Shown: positions 44,812 to 56,564 of the stretch, in pieces
Numbering within the stretch: position 1 is the stretch's first letter
How the letters are laid out: every line of letters starts with the position of its first letter
From: Plectranthus barbatus
Taxonomy: Eukaryota > Streptophyta > Magnoliopsida > Lamiales > Lamiaceae
Assembly (NCBI GenBank): GCA_026898455.1
Contig: JAPKLW010001735.1
Coordinates: forward strand, 1-64,000
Direction: 5' to 3'
DNA length: 64,000 bases
Notes under the pieces: model-generated
What the model was told of the DNA's origin: nothing
Database searches by the model: none
Seen by the model: the letters and a program-made list of their open reading frames with translations, nothing else
Position numbers and translations under genes: made by a program

Positions 44812-45383
44812 TGTTGAGGTTCGAATTCACGAAAAATGGAGCCCTTAGAACTTTTACAAGAACATCGCAAATAATAACGAGAAATAAAGAAAATAAACAG
44901 GAATCAAAGACAGAATATGGATAAACAATAAACGAGATTATGTAGATTTGTTTGCTGTTAAAGAAAGAGAAATCATGTAGAAGATTTGACAGAGTTTCGG
45001 CTTAGAATTTGCTAGGAGAGAGTTCATACAAAAAATGAGCCTCCTGCCCCTATTTATAGACAGGATAGGGGTAGGCAGGCAATAGCTAACCCTACGCGCC
45101 GAGCTGCAACGGCTCGCCGCGAATATCGGACCGGTTGCGAGTTTTTCGGGGGAGGTTAGGGCTCCAACGTTCGGGCGCCGCCAGCAAGTTAGGGTTTCTC
45201 TTCCTGGACCGCCTCTATATCGACTTGCTTGGCTCCTCGACGCCGAGGCGCTTTGATCCTCGGTGAAGAGGCTCTGACTTAGGCATATTTCGGTGTTTTG
45301 TTGACTCTGGTGGGCTAGTCTTCCGGATTGGATTTGCTTGTACGGGCTGATCCGTCTTATTGGGCCTGGGCCTGGCCCCAACA
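44812..45383 (-). repeat. 5' LTR of the Tat-type element
   Basis: 572 bp, nearly the same as the 3' LTR but with an extra GCCTGG near its outer (plus-strand right) end. Confidence 0.93.
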
Positions 45384-46100
45384 ACTATCGTCATAAATAT
45401 AAATTATTTTGCCACATTACTCTAAAAAATATCACATCACATCTACAATTATTTTATTTACTAATTCATCAATATTCTAATAACGTAATAATAAAAAATT
45501 TCAATAATATTATATTTGCGTCATTTACCCTTTAAAACATTGCATAATAACAATATTTTTTTAAAAAAGCTAAATTTATAGGCTAATTTCTTTAAAAAAA
45601 CAAGTATAATTTTTTCTTACAATTTAAATGAGCTAATATTGTGAATTGATATTTTTTTATTGTCATGTATAATTATTTTCTTAAATTTAGATATGTAACT
45701 CAATTAGATGATAACTTATAACAGGATCAAAATTAGATGCATTTTTAAAAGTCACACAAAAATTAGATGAATATAGCTTTTGTTTTATATACTAATATCT
45801 TTATGTTTAAATGTTAGTTTTATTTTAAAAATAAAAAACATATATTTATGTCACTTAAATTATTACAGTTTATTAATTTTATTTATCTTTTAAATTTATT
45901 TTACCAACTAAATATTATTATTTTTTATGAGGTCCTATTTGTGTTTGTTTTAATCATTTTTATTTATTAAACTTAAAATATGTAATGAGATGAATAAATA
46001 AGAACTTAAAAGTTCAAAACTGAAATTACTATATATAAGTATTTCATATGCGCAACGCGCGGGTGTAAATCTAGTTAATATTTCAATCTAACAATTCTTA

Positions 46101-46625
46101 GAGCATCCACATGGGTTAAGTTCTTAAAATTTTATCTCCCTCCACATAAGACACGTTAACATATACCATTATTTTTAGTTAAATAAAAAATATGAAAAAA
46201 AAAACTAAAAATATTTAAAGATTAGAAAAGAGAACCACTCTCACTGATGGAGAGTGTACTACACACACCAAATTTTTGAGAGGCACATGTCCGTGATTAT
46301 TATGGACATATAGATCGGCAACGACTGTTAGTGGATCCTACAAATATATACTCCCTCCGTCCCACCTCAATTGTCCCACTTTCCTTTTTCGTCCGTCCCA
46401 CCTCAATTGTCCCATTACTTAAAAGGATAATTTTTTCACACTCAACAATAAAATATTAATTCCATTCAACTCACTTTACACTCACACTCCTTGGTTATTG
46501 TGCCCGGTCAACTCGGGACAATTCAGCCGGGACGGAGGGAGTATCTACTCAGGTAGATAATTATCTACCCTCTCTCTTCCACTTCATCACTTCTCTCTCA
46601 TCCAGCTCATACTTCACTATTTTTC
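46101..46625. mobile_element. PIF/Harbinger-like MITE, right-truncated, with nested Stowaway
   Basis: Left end TTA-GAGCATCCACATGGG, followed by internal sequence like the complete copy at 61159 (TCTTAAAATTTTATC, GTAGATAATTATCTACC, CTCTCTCATCCA). The right TIR is missing. The Stowaway MITE at 46351-46541 sits inside. Confidence 0.6.
46351..46541. mobile_element. Stowaway MITE, well preserved
   Basis: CTCCCTCCGTCCCACCTC to CCGGGACGGAGGGAG with TA on both sides; 191 bp. Confidence 0.9.
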
Positions 46626-48059
46626 TATTGAATCATTGTTTAATTACAAAATTCTAATTAAACCATGATATTACATCATTGAAATTAGTTTTTTAATATT
46701 CAATATTTCAAATCCCTCTCTTACATGCAGCCGGCTAAATCATTTCATTATATTATATTTAGATTTTTACTTACAATTTGAATACGTTACACTCTACTTT
46801 TCATCAATTTGACTCTACTCCTATTATATTTTTTTTCAAATATCGAAGTCACAATCATTTAATTAATTAATCTGGGTGTGATTAATATTATATTATATAG
46901 TTCCAAATTTGATTTGAACGTTGAAGATTTTAAGACAGATTGCTGCTGTTATCGTGATTCTAAAGAATAAGCATCAATCACTCACATGTATTTGAATATT
47001 AAAGCGCAATTAGCAATCTCAAATAATTTAATAAAAACTAATTATACAAATTCATTTGATGAAGAGTCAAACTTTTATTTGATAGTTATTAACTCGCGAG
47101 CAATCTTGTCAAACAAGTCTTTCATTTACTTTTTGCTAATTATTAGACAGAATGAGAAAATAATGAATTTGAGTAAGCACAAAATTCCCCTGCAATGGAA
47201 TATTGCATTTTTAGAATAAAATAAAAATTCCCAAAATATGATTATAAATTTGAAACGAATAAATTAATAAAATTAAAAATACCTAAAAATAAGCTTCGAA
47301 ATTTGACTAAACAATAAACAAATTTATATGCAAAATAATACTCAACTCGATTTGATTGAATTGTAATAATATTTATAAGAAAATCTTAGATGTAAATTGA
47401 AATGGACAAGAAAAGGTAACACAGCCAACCCACTGTGGCTTCCTACTTATCTTTTAACTTACAATCATGTGATGTAATGTGCACCTTGAAAGTCCCTAAT
47501 TACGAGTATGTGTGATTGTGTCCAAAAGATCATAAGTTCGAACCTAGTTAGCAACCGACTCATATTATAATTTATGCTTAAACACCAAAAACCCCACCCT
47601 TTATCTCACACTCTCCTTCCACAATTTCAAGCAAATTAACAGATTTGGTTGTTTGCATTTGAACTACAACTCTTTTTAGGGAGTCACTTTGAAGCTTTGA
47701 AGGTATAGAGCCAAGAGCTTATCAAAATCACATAACATTTTCAACCTTTTAGGCCTAAAACATTCACATGAGGCACACCTAAAGTTGTCAAATCTGCAGA
47801 ATTATATATCAAGTTCAAGAATTTATTTGTATGCTGTATTTTTTTTTTTTGTAAGCATTGGATGTTGAAGATAATATATTGTGTAAGTTGGTGGAATGTG
47901 TTCGATGTTAGAGTGGATTTAGAAATTTTTTGTCCTCTTTATCCTCAATTGGAGAGTCCCTTTTCTAGTCGCAAAGATTATCTCATAAGAATTCGGAACA
48001 TCTTACTACTAAGATTTAAAAAGAAAATAATCGGTTTGAAGGCCTCCTTTGATACATGT
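46626..48059. other. Intergenic DNA, no gene seen
   Basis: AT-rich. Open frames at 46986-47219 and 47862-48098 have no protein-like features. A B-box-like AGTTCGAACCTAG near 47541 could belong to an old SINE, but no A box or ends were found. Confidence 0.5.
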
Positions 48060-48067
48060 GCTAAGTG

Positions 48068-48646
48068 CAGGGTTGTAAATGAGCCAAACTGTTCGTGAGC
48101 TACTCGGATCTCGACTCGAAAAAAGCTCGTTCGAGCTCGTTTAGAGAAGCTCGTTTATTAAACGAACCAAACTTGAGCATCAAAGTATTCGACTCGTGAG
48201 CAAACTCATTAGCTAAAATTAGCATGAAATATAAAATAATATATTTTATAAAAGTAATATCTTTTATGATTTAAGAGTAACAATAATGATAAGTCTTTCT
48301 AATAATGAGAAAATTTAGAATTTGAGCATGAATATGATATTAATTTAGAAATAAATAACATTTCTTTCAAAATAATAAAGGATATTTTAAATATATTCCA
48401 AATTTAGAAAGTTTGCTTAGGCTCGATAAAGTTCGTGAACTTCAAAATATTCGACAAAAAAGCTCGAAGCTCGACTCGATATTAAACGAGTCAATCAGGG
48501 GCTAACTGCATTGATCCCCCTTCCACGACAGGAAACTCTTTCTAATACCAATCCGGGCAAAACCAATAGAAACAAATCTATTCAATGAACAAAAAGCTTG
48601 AGCACAACATTACTACTCGGCTCGACTCGGTTCGATTACACCCCTA
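48068..48646. mobile_element. hAT-like MITE with 8-bp target duplication
   Basis: Starts CAGGGTTGTAAATGAGCC and ends GGTTCGATTACACCCCTA (inverted repeats), flanked by GCTAAGTG at 48060-48067 and 48647-48654. The interior is rich in GAGCTCG/CTCGACTCG motifs. Confidence 0.87.
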
Positions 48647-48765
48647 GCTAAGTGAGTACTACACAGTTAAAAATATAACATCGTACACATAAAAATATTA
48701 TGGGAAATATATTTCAACATTAAAGTATAGTATTATCTAGAATAAAGACACCTAAAAAATTATTA

Positions 48766-48945
48766 CTCCCTCTGTCTCGCCAGATTAGTCCATATTTCCA
48801 TTTCCGTCTGTCCCACTAGATTAGTCCACTTTCCTAAAATGGAAAAAAATCTCCTCACATCAATAAAATATTAATTCCACAACACTCACAAATATTGGTT
48901 ACTGTGCCGAAACCAAAGTGGACTAATCTAATGGGACGGAGGGAG
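48766..48945. mobile_element. Stowaway MITE
   Basis: CTCCCTCTGTCTCGCCAG to TGGGACGGAGGGAG, flanked by TA. Confidence 0.88.
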
Positions 48946-51215
48946 TAATAGTTAATTATAAACTATTAAAAGCTGTGTTTTCTTTCGCTAATGGCGTATA
49001 TTCATTCAAAGAAAAAACCCATGTAAACTAAGAAGGAAAATATTTCTTACAAGAAGAAATTCAAATTGATGGGATGGATCAAAGTCACAATTCTTTCAAG
49101 AAAATCGAAACTGAAAGAAAAAAAAATTATCGAAAGTATTTTGTGAATAAAATTAAAAATGATTAGTATCAACTATCAACCTCACTCCTTCTTCATTGCA
49201 TAACTTCAATTATAAATATTTGAAGTATTTTATAAATTTATAGAATCTATTAAACATCACAAGCTATGACAAATTCTCCAAAAAATTTATACTTCAATAT
49301 CTATGGTAAGCATGTGTTGATATATTCAGCGACTGATATGATAATATAAAATTGATGTTGGGATTAATTTTATGTATTCCCAACATCTCTTGTTTATTAC
49401 AACAGTAGTCGTAGATATATTAATACATATTTACGGTGCTCTAAATTCCCCACGTCATTGCACAAACTGAAAATGAAACAGTGAAGCCCACCTTAAATTA
49501 ACAAATCGAGAGAAGTTGACATTAAATCATTTCGAGTCATCTCTATCACTTGGACTTGCCCCTCTTTCTTGAAAAGGGACAGTTTTAGAAAACAATTAAC
49601 TCAAACATTTAATTAATTTATATTTTTTCCCAAAGAAAAAAAAATGTAGGTTATACATAGCCACAAATTAAGTGATAGATAAATAGCTCCATGCAAACTG
49701 TCCAAGAACAGTAGGTTTTTTTGGGGTTTATATCAAATTGCTTTCCAATAATTGTTGAAGCATTACATTATGTTTTGGAAAATTCATTGAATGGAAATGT
49801 AATTTAGTCACATTTTGAAATACTATATTGGGATATATGCATGATTGATTGTGACAAATTAGGATCAAGGGGAGGTTTTGCTATTTCATAACTGAAATTG
49901 CCACCTAAAAACCCTAATTATAAGTATCATGTTGCCACTCTCACATGAGGGTGCCCACATTTATAGTTGTCAAGATTGGTCGAAAACGAAGAGCACTAGA
50001 TTGGACCCAGTCAATAAATGAATTGAATCGAGTCGAATTGAGTATATACGAGTGGCATTCAAGCACTAGTATTGACGCAAGCCATTCCAAAAGAGAGGCC
50101 CAAGTGACAATAATAATATTGTGAAGAAGACTAGTCAAGCATAGTTGAGAGAGAGAGAGGGGGGGACATTTGCTATTTCATTTTCTCAATGACAAATGTG
50201 GTAATTAAAAAATGAAAAGTCATAGACTCTATTTGGAAATTATTTTTGTTGATTTTACTAAACCTAATCATGCATGTGTATATATAAATGGATAATTGGT
50301 GGAAATATTGAAGTAGAAATGGACATTAACAAGTAAAGGCAGTAAACACACAGCAGAAAACATTCATCTATGTTAATTTTGTGCTGTTTTTGATGGCCTC
50401 AAGCTTCCCAATGCAGTGCATGAGCTAATCCAAGATCAGGTTTTTATCGTGTCGATACGAGTTTATGTAGGTTTAGTAGAAAAGGGCAAAAGTTGTTGGT
50501 CCAAATAAGTTGAAAGAGTACTAGTGTATGCATGATCATCACCTATCTGTGCATCACACCAGAAGCACATGAATGGGCCAGCACCATCTTCCTCTCTGCT
50601 GGCCTTCTGCACGTCGAGATGGGCGGATGCTGCATTAACTGACATCATATCATCCTGTGAACTCCTCAGACAATGTAAGAAAAGTTTAAACATTGGCCTA
50701 ATTGGACTACTTTTAGTTTTAGACAAGAAGAAATGCTGGTTCAAATCTTTGTCTAAGGCCTAATGCTTTGGTTGTGGAATTTTCCACATGTTTTCACTGT
50801 AGCTGGCATGCTTCAAAAACTTGAAATGTGATGCAATGTTTGGTGATTATTTTCTGTATTTTAACTATGGGGTTTTTAGTTTTTACTACAACCTCAGAAA
50901 CAGTCTATGCTTGTATAATTGGAGGAACATCTGTCCAATCCTCCTTCATCAACTGTTGGGTGACAATCAAATATGATTAGCTCTTCCATACATGTGTTAA
51001 CAGTACTCTACATCATTGCCCATGGACCTCTCTCTCTCTCTCATCCCCAAAAACAAAACACCAAAGTAGCCTGGACAACTGGCAACTTTGATTCTTCATG
51101 AAACAGATGTAAGGCAAAGAGAAAGAGCCAAGCAAAAATATAGTCAAGGGATTTGAGTGGTGAGAGTGATTTATATGGTGTCATATTTTTTTCCACTCTT
51201 CTCTCCTTCTCTCAT
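48946..51215. other. Intergenic DNA upstream of the SOFL gene
   Basis: Mostly AT-rich. A GC-richer block at about 50560-50690 is open on both strands (minus-strand reading includes ASREEDGAGPFMCFWCDAQ) and may be an old exon, but no family was recognised. A CT repeat at about 51030-51041 and pyrimidine-rich sequence near 51195-51213 lie in the promoter area. Confidence 0.45.
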
Positions 51216-51223
51216 TATATATA
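51216..51223 (+). promoter_or_regulatory. Probable TATA box of the SOFL gene
   Basis: TATATATA, 68 bp upstream of the start codon, with pyrimidine-rich DNA just before it. Confidence 0.6.
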
Positions 51224-51283
51224 CACACCATTTCCATTTCCATTTCATGCATCTATCCTTATATACTTCAATTCATACAAACA

Positions 51284-52021
51284 ATGAATATATCAGCTTC
51301 TGAATGCAGCAGCCGATGCGAATCCGGATGGACTACATACTTGGATCATCTCTCATATTCAACAAATCCATACAACCAAGTGAAAGGAGCATATGTGATT
51401 GAGGATGAAGAAGATGAGGATCTGTCAATGGTCTCAGATGCTTCATCAGGGCCTCCACATTTTCTCGAAAACTATAGCACTGACTCTCCATGCTACTATG
51501 GTTGTGCATCTCCAGCTCAAGAGGAGAGAAAGAAAAGCAAGCAGAAAATTAGGACAAGAGAGACAAGGGTGATGATGAAGCAGCAGCATAGCCTGTGCCT
51601 TGATGACACTGCTAGCTCTCCTGTGCTGCATTTTTCTCAGGCAAGTCGAAGAAATAACGAGACGAAAGCAGCACCCATTTTGATTATATTTCATTGATAT
51701 CAAGTTTTGCATATGGATTTTCAGGAAAGTGAAGTTCAGTACTCAACTGAGTATTTCTCACAAGCATTTTCCACTTCAGATTTTGAGGTACATATATATA
51801 TGCTTCTCATTTGCTCATCCTAAACAAATATTTACGCGAAATCTAATCATGTTCAGGAAGAAGCTACATCAAAAAAGAACATAGCATTCTTCAAACCATC
51901 AATGAAAGGGAAATCAGGTTTGTATTTTTGCTAGATTTTGTTACAGATTTTTTAGCCAAGAAGGCCTAATTTGGCTTGTGCATCTTTTTCAGGCAGTTTT
52001 CTGGGAAGAAAGAGGCAGTAA
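51284..52021 (+). CDS. SOB FIVE-LIKE (SOFL) protein, 4 exons
   Basis: Exons 51284-51640, 51725-51787, 51857-51917 and 51993-52021 give 169 residues and TAA. SOFL motif A reads CSSRCESGWTTYLDHL at about residues 8-23; motif B reads EDLSMVSDASSGPPHF at about residues 45-60. Family members modulate cytokinin levels and growth in Arabidopsis. The first intron appears to use a GC donor (CTCAG-GCAAGT at 51641), a rare but valid GC-AG intron; reading through it gives a stop at 51697. The other introns are GT-AG. The second half (YSTEYFSQAFSTSDFE, then KGKSGSFLGRKRQ) is acidic, then basic, fitting a nuclear protein. Arg at the fourth position of motif A, where I recall Gly, is a difference. Confidence 0.88.
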
Positions 52022-53158
52022 GAAGCAGCTAAATAATATGTTGTTTTTTTCTTGTCCATTCTGCTTCATTTTCTCAAGAAAAACGGCTGATGAATTCAAA
52101 CATCAATGGTCTCTCTCTCATCTCTTTCTTCAATCTTTCTAATGCAGTAGACAACAAGAGCACAACGACAAAAAAAAAATTAAACATGAAAAATAATGAA
52201 TGAGGATAAAGATAAGAAAATGACCAAGAATGAAGGAAAAACCACATGAGAAGTCATCTCTTTCATTAGAGAGAATTGCCAACTAGCTAGGAACAAATAT
52301 AGGTGGGCTTATATTATAAAGTGAACAATTCTTGGGAGGGGACAAATATGTTAATTTGATGATAACTTGGTTGCCAACTTTATAATTCACATTTCTTTAC
52401 ACCAATGCCCAAAAGGGACATCTCACCACTTCATGATAGCAACAAGGTATACAAGTAGGGGTAAGCAAAATCGAAAACTTTGATATATATAAAGGTAGAC
52501 AAGTTATACAACTAAACTATGGAGTTTAAAATTCAAGATGTGCAAGAGTTGAGCTCTTATAATCAAGTGATGAAGTGTTGCCATACTTGGAATTTGAAAC
52601 TCCATATCTTGGAGAATTGACATAGATTATGGGAAAGGGACTATAGAGCCCACCTATGTCTAGTCTTTTCAATCTCTTCCTACATAGTACCTCTAATAAT
52701 TGAGAATTATATCGTAGGGGGTGAACATATTCTTCATAAAAAAAATATTATTATTTGCATGAATTCCTGTTTATATGGTCAAAACTCATTTTCTAAGTTG
52801 GATGAGAGCCTCAATTAATTTCTTTTTTCCAATAAATCAAGATTCAGTAAAAGAAAATGACTAAATATAATTTTAGGCTCTAAATAATTATTGGTCTATT
52901 TTCTATTTTTATTTTAGTCAAATGGAGAAATAAATTCATGCACGCACGTGACATAAATTTTGGCACACCTGCATAATGATAGATACCAATAATTAAAGGG
53001 AAAAAAACATTAAGCATTGTATGTAAAATAATTAATGCTCACTTAGCTTGTGTGCGTTCAACTTCCCTACATATACATAACATATAGTGTCCATTTGTGC
53101 AATTTCCATGATCTAATTAATGGAAATTATGGTTGAAAGAATATAAAGTTTAAAACTT
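52022..53158. other. Intergenic DNA downstream of the SOFL gene
   Basis: The 3' UTR of the SOFL gene presumably occupies the first 100-200 bp. Beyond that it is AT-rich with no recognised gene or repeat. Confidence 0.5.
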
Positions 53159-53350
53159 CACCACAAAAAAAAAAAATAGAATCTTAAAATTGCGATCGAA
53201 TAAAAATGAGTCATCATTTCGCGACGGAAAACAACAAAATTAGTTTTTAAATTTAGCAATAAAATTGCAACGGAATTTTCCATCTCTAAATTTAGCAACG
53301 GAAAATTATGTCGCAATCCCGTCACTATTTCGTGAATATATATATATATA

Positions 53351-53514
53351 CTCCCTCCGTCCAGTCAGATTAGTCTCTTTTTTCATTTTCCTCTGTCCCG
53401 CCAGATTAGTCATATTTCCTAAAATGGGAAAAAATGTCTCACATCAATAAAATATTAATTCTACTACACTTACAAACATTGGTTACTCTGCCGAAACCAA
53501 AAGGGACGGGGGAG
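53351..53514. mobile_element. Stowaway MITE inside the CACTA element
   Basis: CTCCCTCCGTCCAGTCAG to AGGGACGGGGGAG between TA dinucleotides. Confidence 0.87.
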
Positions 53515-53690
53515 TATATTAAAATTAAAATTGACTATTATATTATATTTGGATCAACGGTAACAGACAGTTCTTGCACGCGAGAGGTCTCTAGTTCTAA
53601 GTCTTGCAGATGCAACCACAAAGTTTCAAGGTGGACCAGACCAATTCGCGATAGTTAGACCAGCCAATAACCGGTTCACAATTAAAAAAA

Positions 53691-54633
53691 AGGCTGATTC
53701 TAAATACAACCACATTTTTTCTCTTTATAGCCCCTTTAAAAAAATAAAATTTGATATTCCAATTTTATCCTTAAACCTTAAAATTTTAAATCTTAATTAA
53801 AATTTGATATTCAAATATATAAAACCCTAAAATAAAGCCCCCACAACAAAAACCCCTATAAAATAAAACCTTTACAAAATTTAGGATAAATTCTCTACTA
53901 TCAAGATATTGTAGCTATCAGATTAATATGAATGAATCTGTCCATACATTGCAAACTTCTAATATTTGCTTAATTTTGTTTCTATTTTTGAATTCATTAA
54001 GAATTTTCATTTGAATTAAATAGTTCACACTAGTAACTACTACAATTTATTCTATGCAATTGCAAGCTTATGCTGCATTTCTTTGTGAGCCCACCTAACA
54101 ATAACATCCCATTCATTTGCTGCTCAAGCCTACTGTACGTTTACCAAATGTGTTGCATCAAAAGGTGTGTTCGTCATCTTTATAATCACAACCAAGATAA
54201 TCACATTTGCCACATTTAGGTCCACAACCATAAACTCTATCTACGACACACGACTCTCAAGATCTCAAGGAGGTAGAGAGCAGCGCAGAAGCCTATCTAG
54301 TGTGCGTTCCAGATGCGTAATCCTTATAGAAATAGAGGGGAGAGAGAATTGTAAACTAAATGAAATTTGCACCACAATTAGGAATTCTAAAATTTTCAAG
54401 GTAGCATCCCAACAAAAGTATGAATGTAGCTTGCGGGGGCTTAATTAATTTTGAGATAAGAAGATATATGGAGTTTTATTTGATGGAGTTTCATTTTAGG
54501 GTTAAATATTTGATATTTAGATTTTTAATTAAGAAAAATTTTATAGTTATAAGGATAAAATCGTAATATCATTTTATTTTTTTTTCTAAAGGGGCGTAAA
54601 GAGAAAAAATGGAGTTGTATTTAAAATCACCCT
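53691..54633. mobile_element. Long-TIR Mutator-like element inside the CACTA element
   Basis: 943 bp with inverted arms of about 190 bp. The left AGGCTGATTCTAAATACAAC pairs with the right GTTGTATTTAAAATCACCCT, and the arms continue through TTTTTTCTCTTTA and ATTTTATCCTTA. Both flanks are A7 runs, so the target duplication is ambiguous. The 500-bp interior (53890-54440) is not TE-like and may be captured sequence. A minus-strand reading has a Cys-rich CGPKCGKCDYLGC stretch that I could not assign. Confidence 0.65.
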
Positions 54634-54825
54634 AAAAAAACTTAAATTTATTTTTTAAGGAAAAAATTAATAATATATTAGCAACGGAAATATTTCATCA
54701 CGAATTTTTGCAACAAATTTAATATTCCGTCGCTAATTATTTAACGACAAGAACTTTCACGGTAAATAAAATCGGTATCAAATCCGTGGCCACAAAATTT
54801 TTGTAGTGCTTGTAAAAGGTTTAAA

Positions 54826-55020
54826 TGGATTGGACATGAGTAGGTTGAAAAGGGCATACAAGTTGACTAGTATATGACCTATGTCCCTTTAATTCTTTAA
54901 ATTTTATGGGTGGTGCATCTATTGGGATTAATGCAGTCAATTATATCTCACTTACAAATTCTTAGCTACCTCTCATTTTATTTTTGTGGGTCATTTATGC
55001 CATGTGGAAAGGACTTGTGC
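54826..55020 (+). repeat. Segmental duplication, copy A (empty hAT site)
   Basis: AAATGGATTGGACATGAGTAG through TTTTTGTGGGTCATTTATGCC is repeated, with modest divergence, at 56750-56920 plus 57385 onward. Copy A has a single GTCATTTA where copy B has a hAT-like insertion. Confidence 0.8.
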
Positions 55021-55560
55021 TGCTGCGGCAGCATTTGAGAAATAAATTAATGGTGTTGAACTCGTTCATTTTATGAAAGGAAATATTCGTTTTGATTTTG
55101 TATGTTTGTAAAAAATTATTTAATATTTAAATAAATTTTTAATATTACCCTTATTTAAAGTATTAATTAACCTCTCATTTTCATATTATTATATTTAATA
55201 TTCTCATTTTTCAAGACTATCCAGGGATCTAATTGTAAATGACAATATAAAAATAATACCAAATATAGAAACTGGACTATATAATTAAAACACCCTAAAA
55301 TAGTAACTCGGACTATATAATCGGAACGAAGGGAGTAAGTAGTTTTCAACAAGGAAAGAAAATTATGTGTTCTCACTTTTGAGTTTGAGTTTAGAAATTC
55401 TCGCCAAAATAAGTTCATGAGTTACAATGGATGTTACAGAAGTGTTTTTGGCATTTTGAAGTTTGAACCATGTTTTTATATGAATCATTATCATTATTAA
55501 TATTGGAGTCGATTAAAAATCGGTTCAATTCCAAACACAATGGCCCATACACGCTAATAG
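55021..55560. other. Intergenic DNA with a decayed Stowaway right end
   Basis: The only recognisable item is AATCGGAACGAAGGGAGTA, ending near 55336, a degraded Stowaway terminus. The rest shows no gene. Confidence 0.45.
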
Positions 55561-55609
55561 GTCCGCTTGATCATGCTCTGGCTTGGAAGTATTAATACAA
55601 ATATGGTGT

Positions 55610-56205
55610 AATCGAATCGAGTCGAGTTGAGTAGTGTTGTGTTTAAGTTTGATTCGTTTGGTATTGAGTCGAGCTTAGATTTTTTTTATTGAATACTTTG
55701 AAATTCACGAATTTTATTGAATCTTAGTCGAGTCTAAATGAACTTTCTAAATTTGGTGTCCATTTAAAATATTTAATATTATTTTGAAAGACAAAGTTAT
55801 ATACTCCCTCCGTCCGGCACGAGTAGTCTCATTTCTCATTTTTGTTTGTCCCATAAAATAGTCCTATTTTCCTAAAATAACAAATTTTTTCATTCTCACC
55901 AATAAAATATTAATTCCACTACACTTACAAACATTGATAACTGTGCCCGGGAGAAATGGGACGGAAGGAGTATTTATTTTAAAATTCATGCTCAAATTCA
56001 GTTTTTACTCATTAATTATGATTATTGTTACTCTTAAGTCATGAAATTGTTATTTTTATAAAATAACTTATTTTATAATTCTTTTTAATTTTAGTTATCG
56101 AGTTTGCTCACGAGTCGAATACTATAATGCTCAAATTTGGTTTGAATTTAAACAAATTTTTATCGAATCAAGATCTGAATAGTTCATGAATAATTTGATT
56201 CATTT
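55610..56205. mobile_element. hAT-like MITE relative, decayed, with nested Stowaway
   Basis: Same family as 48068-48646 in opposite orientation: GGTGTAATCGAATCGAGTCG on the left, GCTCACGAGTCGAATACTAT in the body, AATTTGATTCATTTATAG on the right. No clear target duplication. The Stowaway at 55804-55970 interrupts it. Confidence 0.6.
55804..55970. mobile_element. Stowaway MITE
   Basis: CTCCCTCCGTCCGGCACG to TGGGACGGAAGGAG between TA dinucleotides. Confidence 0.85.
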
Positions 56206-56373
56206 ATAGTCCGTAAGTAAAAGGCTCCAATACATCTTTGATCCAAAAGAGATTAGGGCAGACTCCTCTGTGTGGGGTACTCGAACTCAACGTTAGGACG
56301 ACTACACCTTCCAAACTTTGCAGCATGCATGATAGACTATAATCTCCCAAAGTATGGTACATCATCCTTAATA

Positions 56374-56564
56374 CTCCCTCTGTCCCGAGTAAATTGTCCA
56401 CATTTCCTTTTTCGTCTGTCCCATAATATTAGTCCACTTTCCTAAAATAGCAAATTTTCTACACTCATCAATAAAATATTCATTCCACTACCACCCACTA
56501 CCACTCACATGCATTGGTTATTGTGCCCGGTCAAATGTGGACAATTTGACCGGGACGGAGGGAG
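56374..56564. mobile_element. Stowaway MITE
   Basis: CTCCCTCTGTCCCGAGTA to CCGGGACGGAGGGAG between TA dinucleotides; 191 bp. Confidence 0.88.

Larger units (their letters stand above)
32849..45383 (-). mobile_element. 12.5 kb Tat-type Ty3/gypsy retrotransposon with antisense gene
   Basis: LTRs at 44812-45383 (5') and 32849-33414 (3'), target duplication ACTAT at 32844-32848 and 45384-45388. Minus-strand order: primer-binding site, gag, protease, RT, RNase H, second RNase H, integrase. Beyond pol lies a gene on the opposite strand. Duplicate RNase H, the TGGCGCC-type primer site and the antisense gene are traits of the Tat lineage (Grande/Retand/Ogre relatives). By eye the LTRs differ by about 10 substitutions and one 6-bp indel (an extra GCCTGG in the 5' copy), so the insertion is young. 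A solo LTR of 1,625 bp interrupts gag. Stops and frameshifts make it non-autonomous. Confidence 0.93.
32382..46074 (+). mobile_element. Helitron-like element 4, split by the Tat-type retrotransposon
   Basis: Left part 32382-32848 starts TATATACTAAAACAAAGAAG, like the start of element 2. Right part 45389-46074 ends with hairpin GCGCAACGCGC (46050-46060) and CTAG (46071-46074). Between them lies the retrotransposon with its ACTAT target duplication. The two parts share diverged blocks (e.g. TTACTAATTCATCAATAT), so they may be two related Helitron copies instead of one continuous element. Confidence 0.5.
53159..54808. mobile_element. Non-autonomous CACTA element carrying two nested MITEs
   Basis: Left end CACCACAAAAAAA (53159) and right end TTTTTGTAGTG (54808) are CACTA-type termini. 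The 3-bp duplication CTT is at 53156-53158 and 54809-54811. Subterminal GCAACGGAA / TTCCGTCGC repeats at both ends are typical of the superfamily. No transposase. It contains a Stowaway MITE and a long-TIR Mutator-like element. Confidence 0.8.

Noticed and set aside
47470..47590. Possible SINE with a B-box-like AGTTCGAACCTAG
   Set aside because: No A box at the right distance and no tail or target duplication.
47862..48098. 78-codon ORF next to the hAT-like element
   Set aside because: Ends inside the hAT-like MITE and resembles nothing; random frame.
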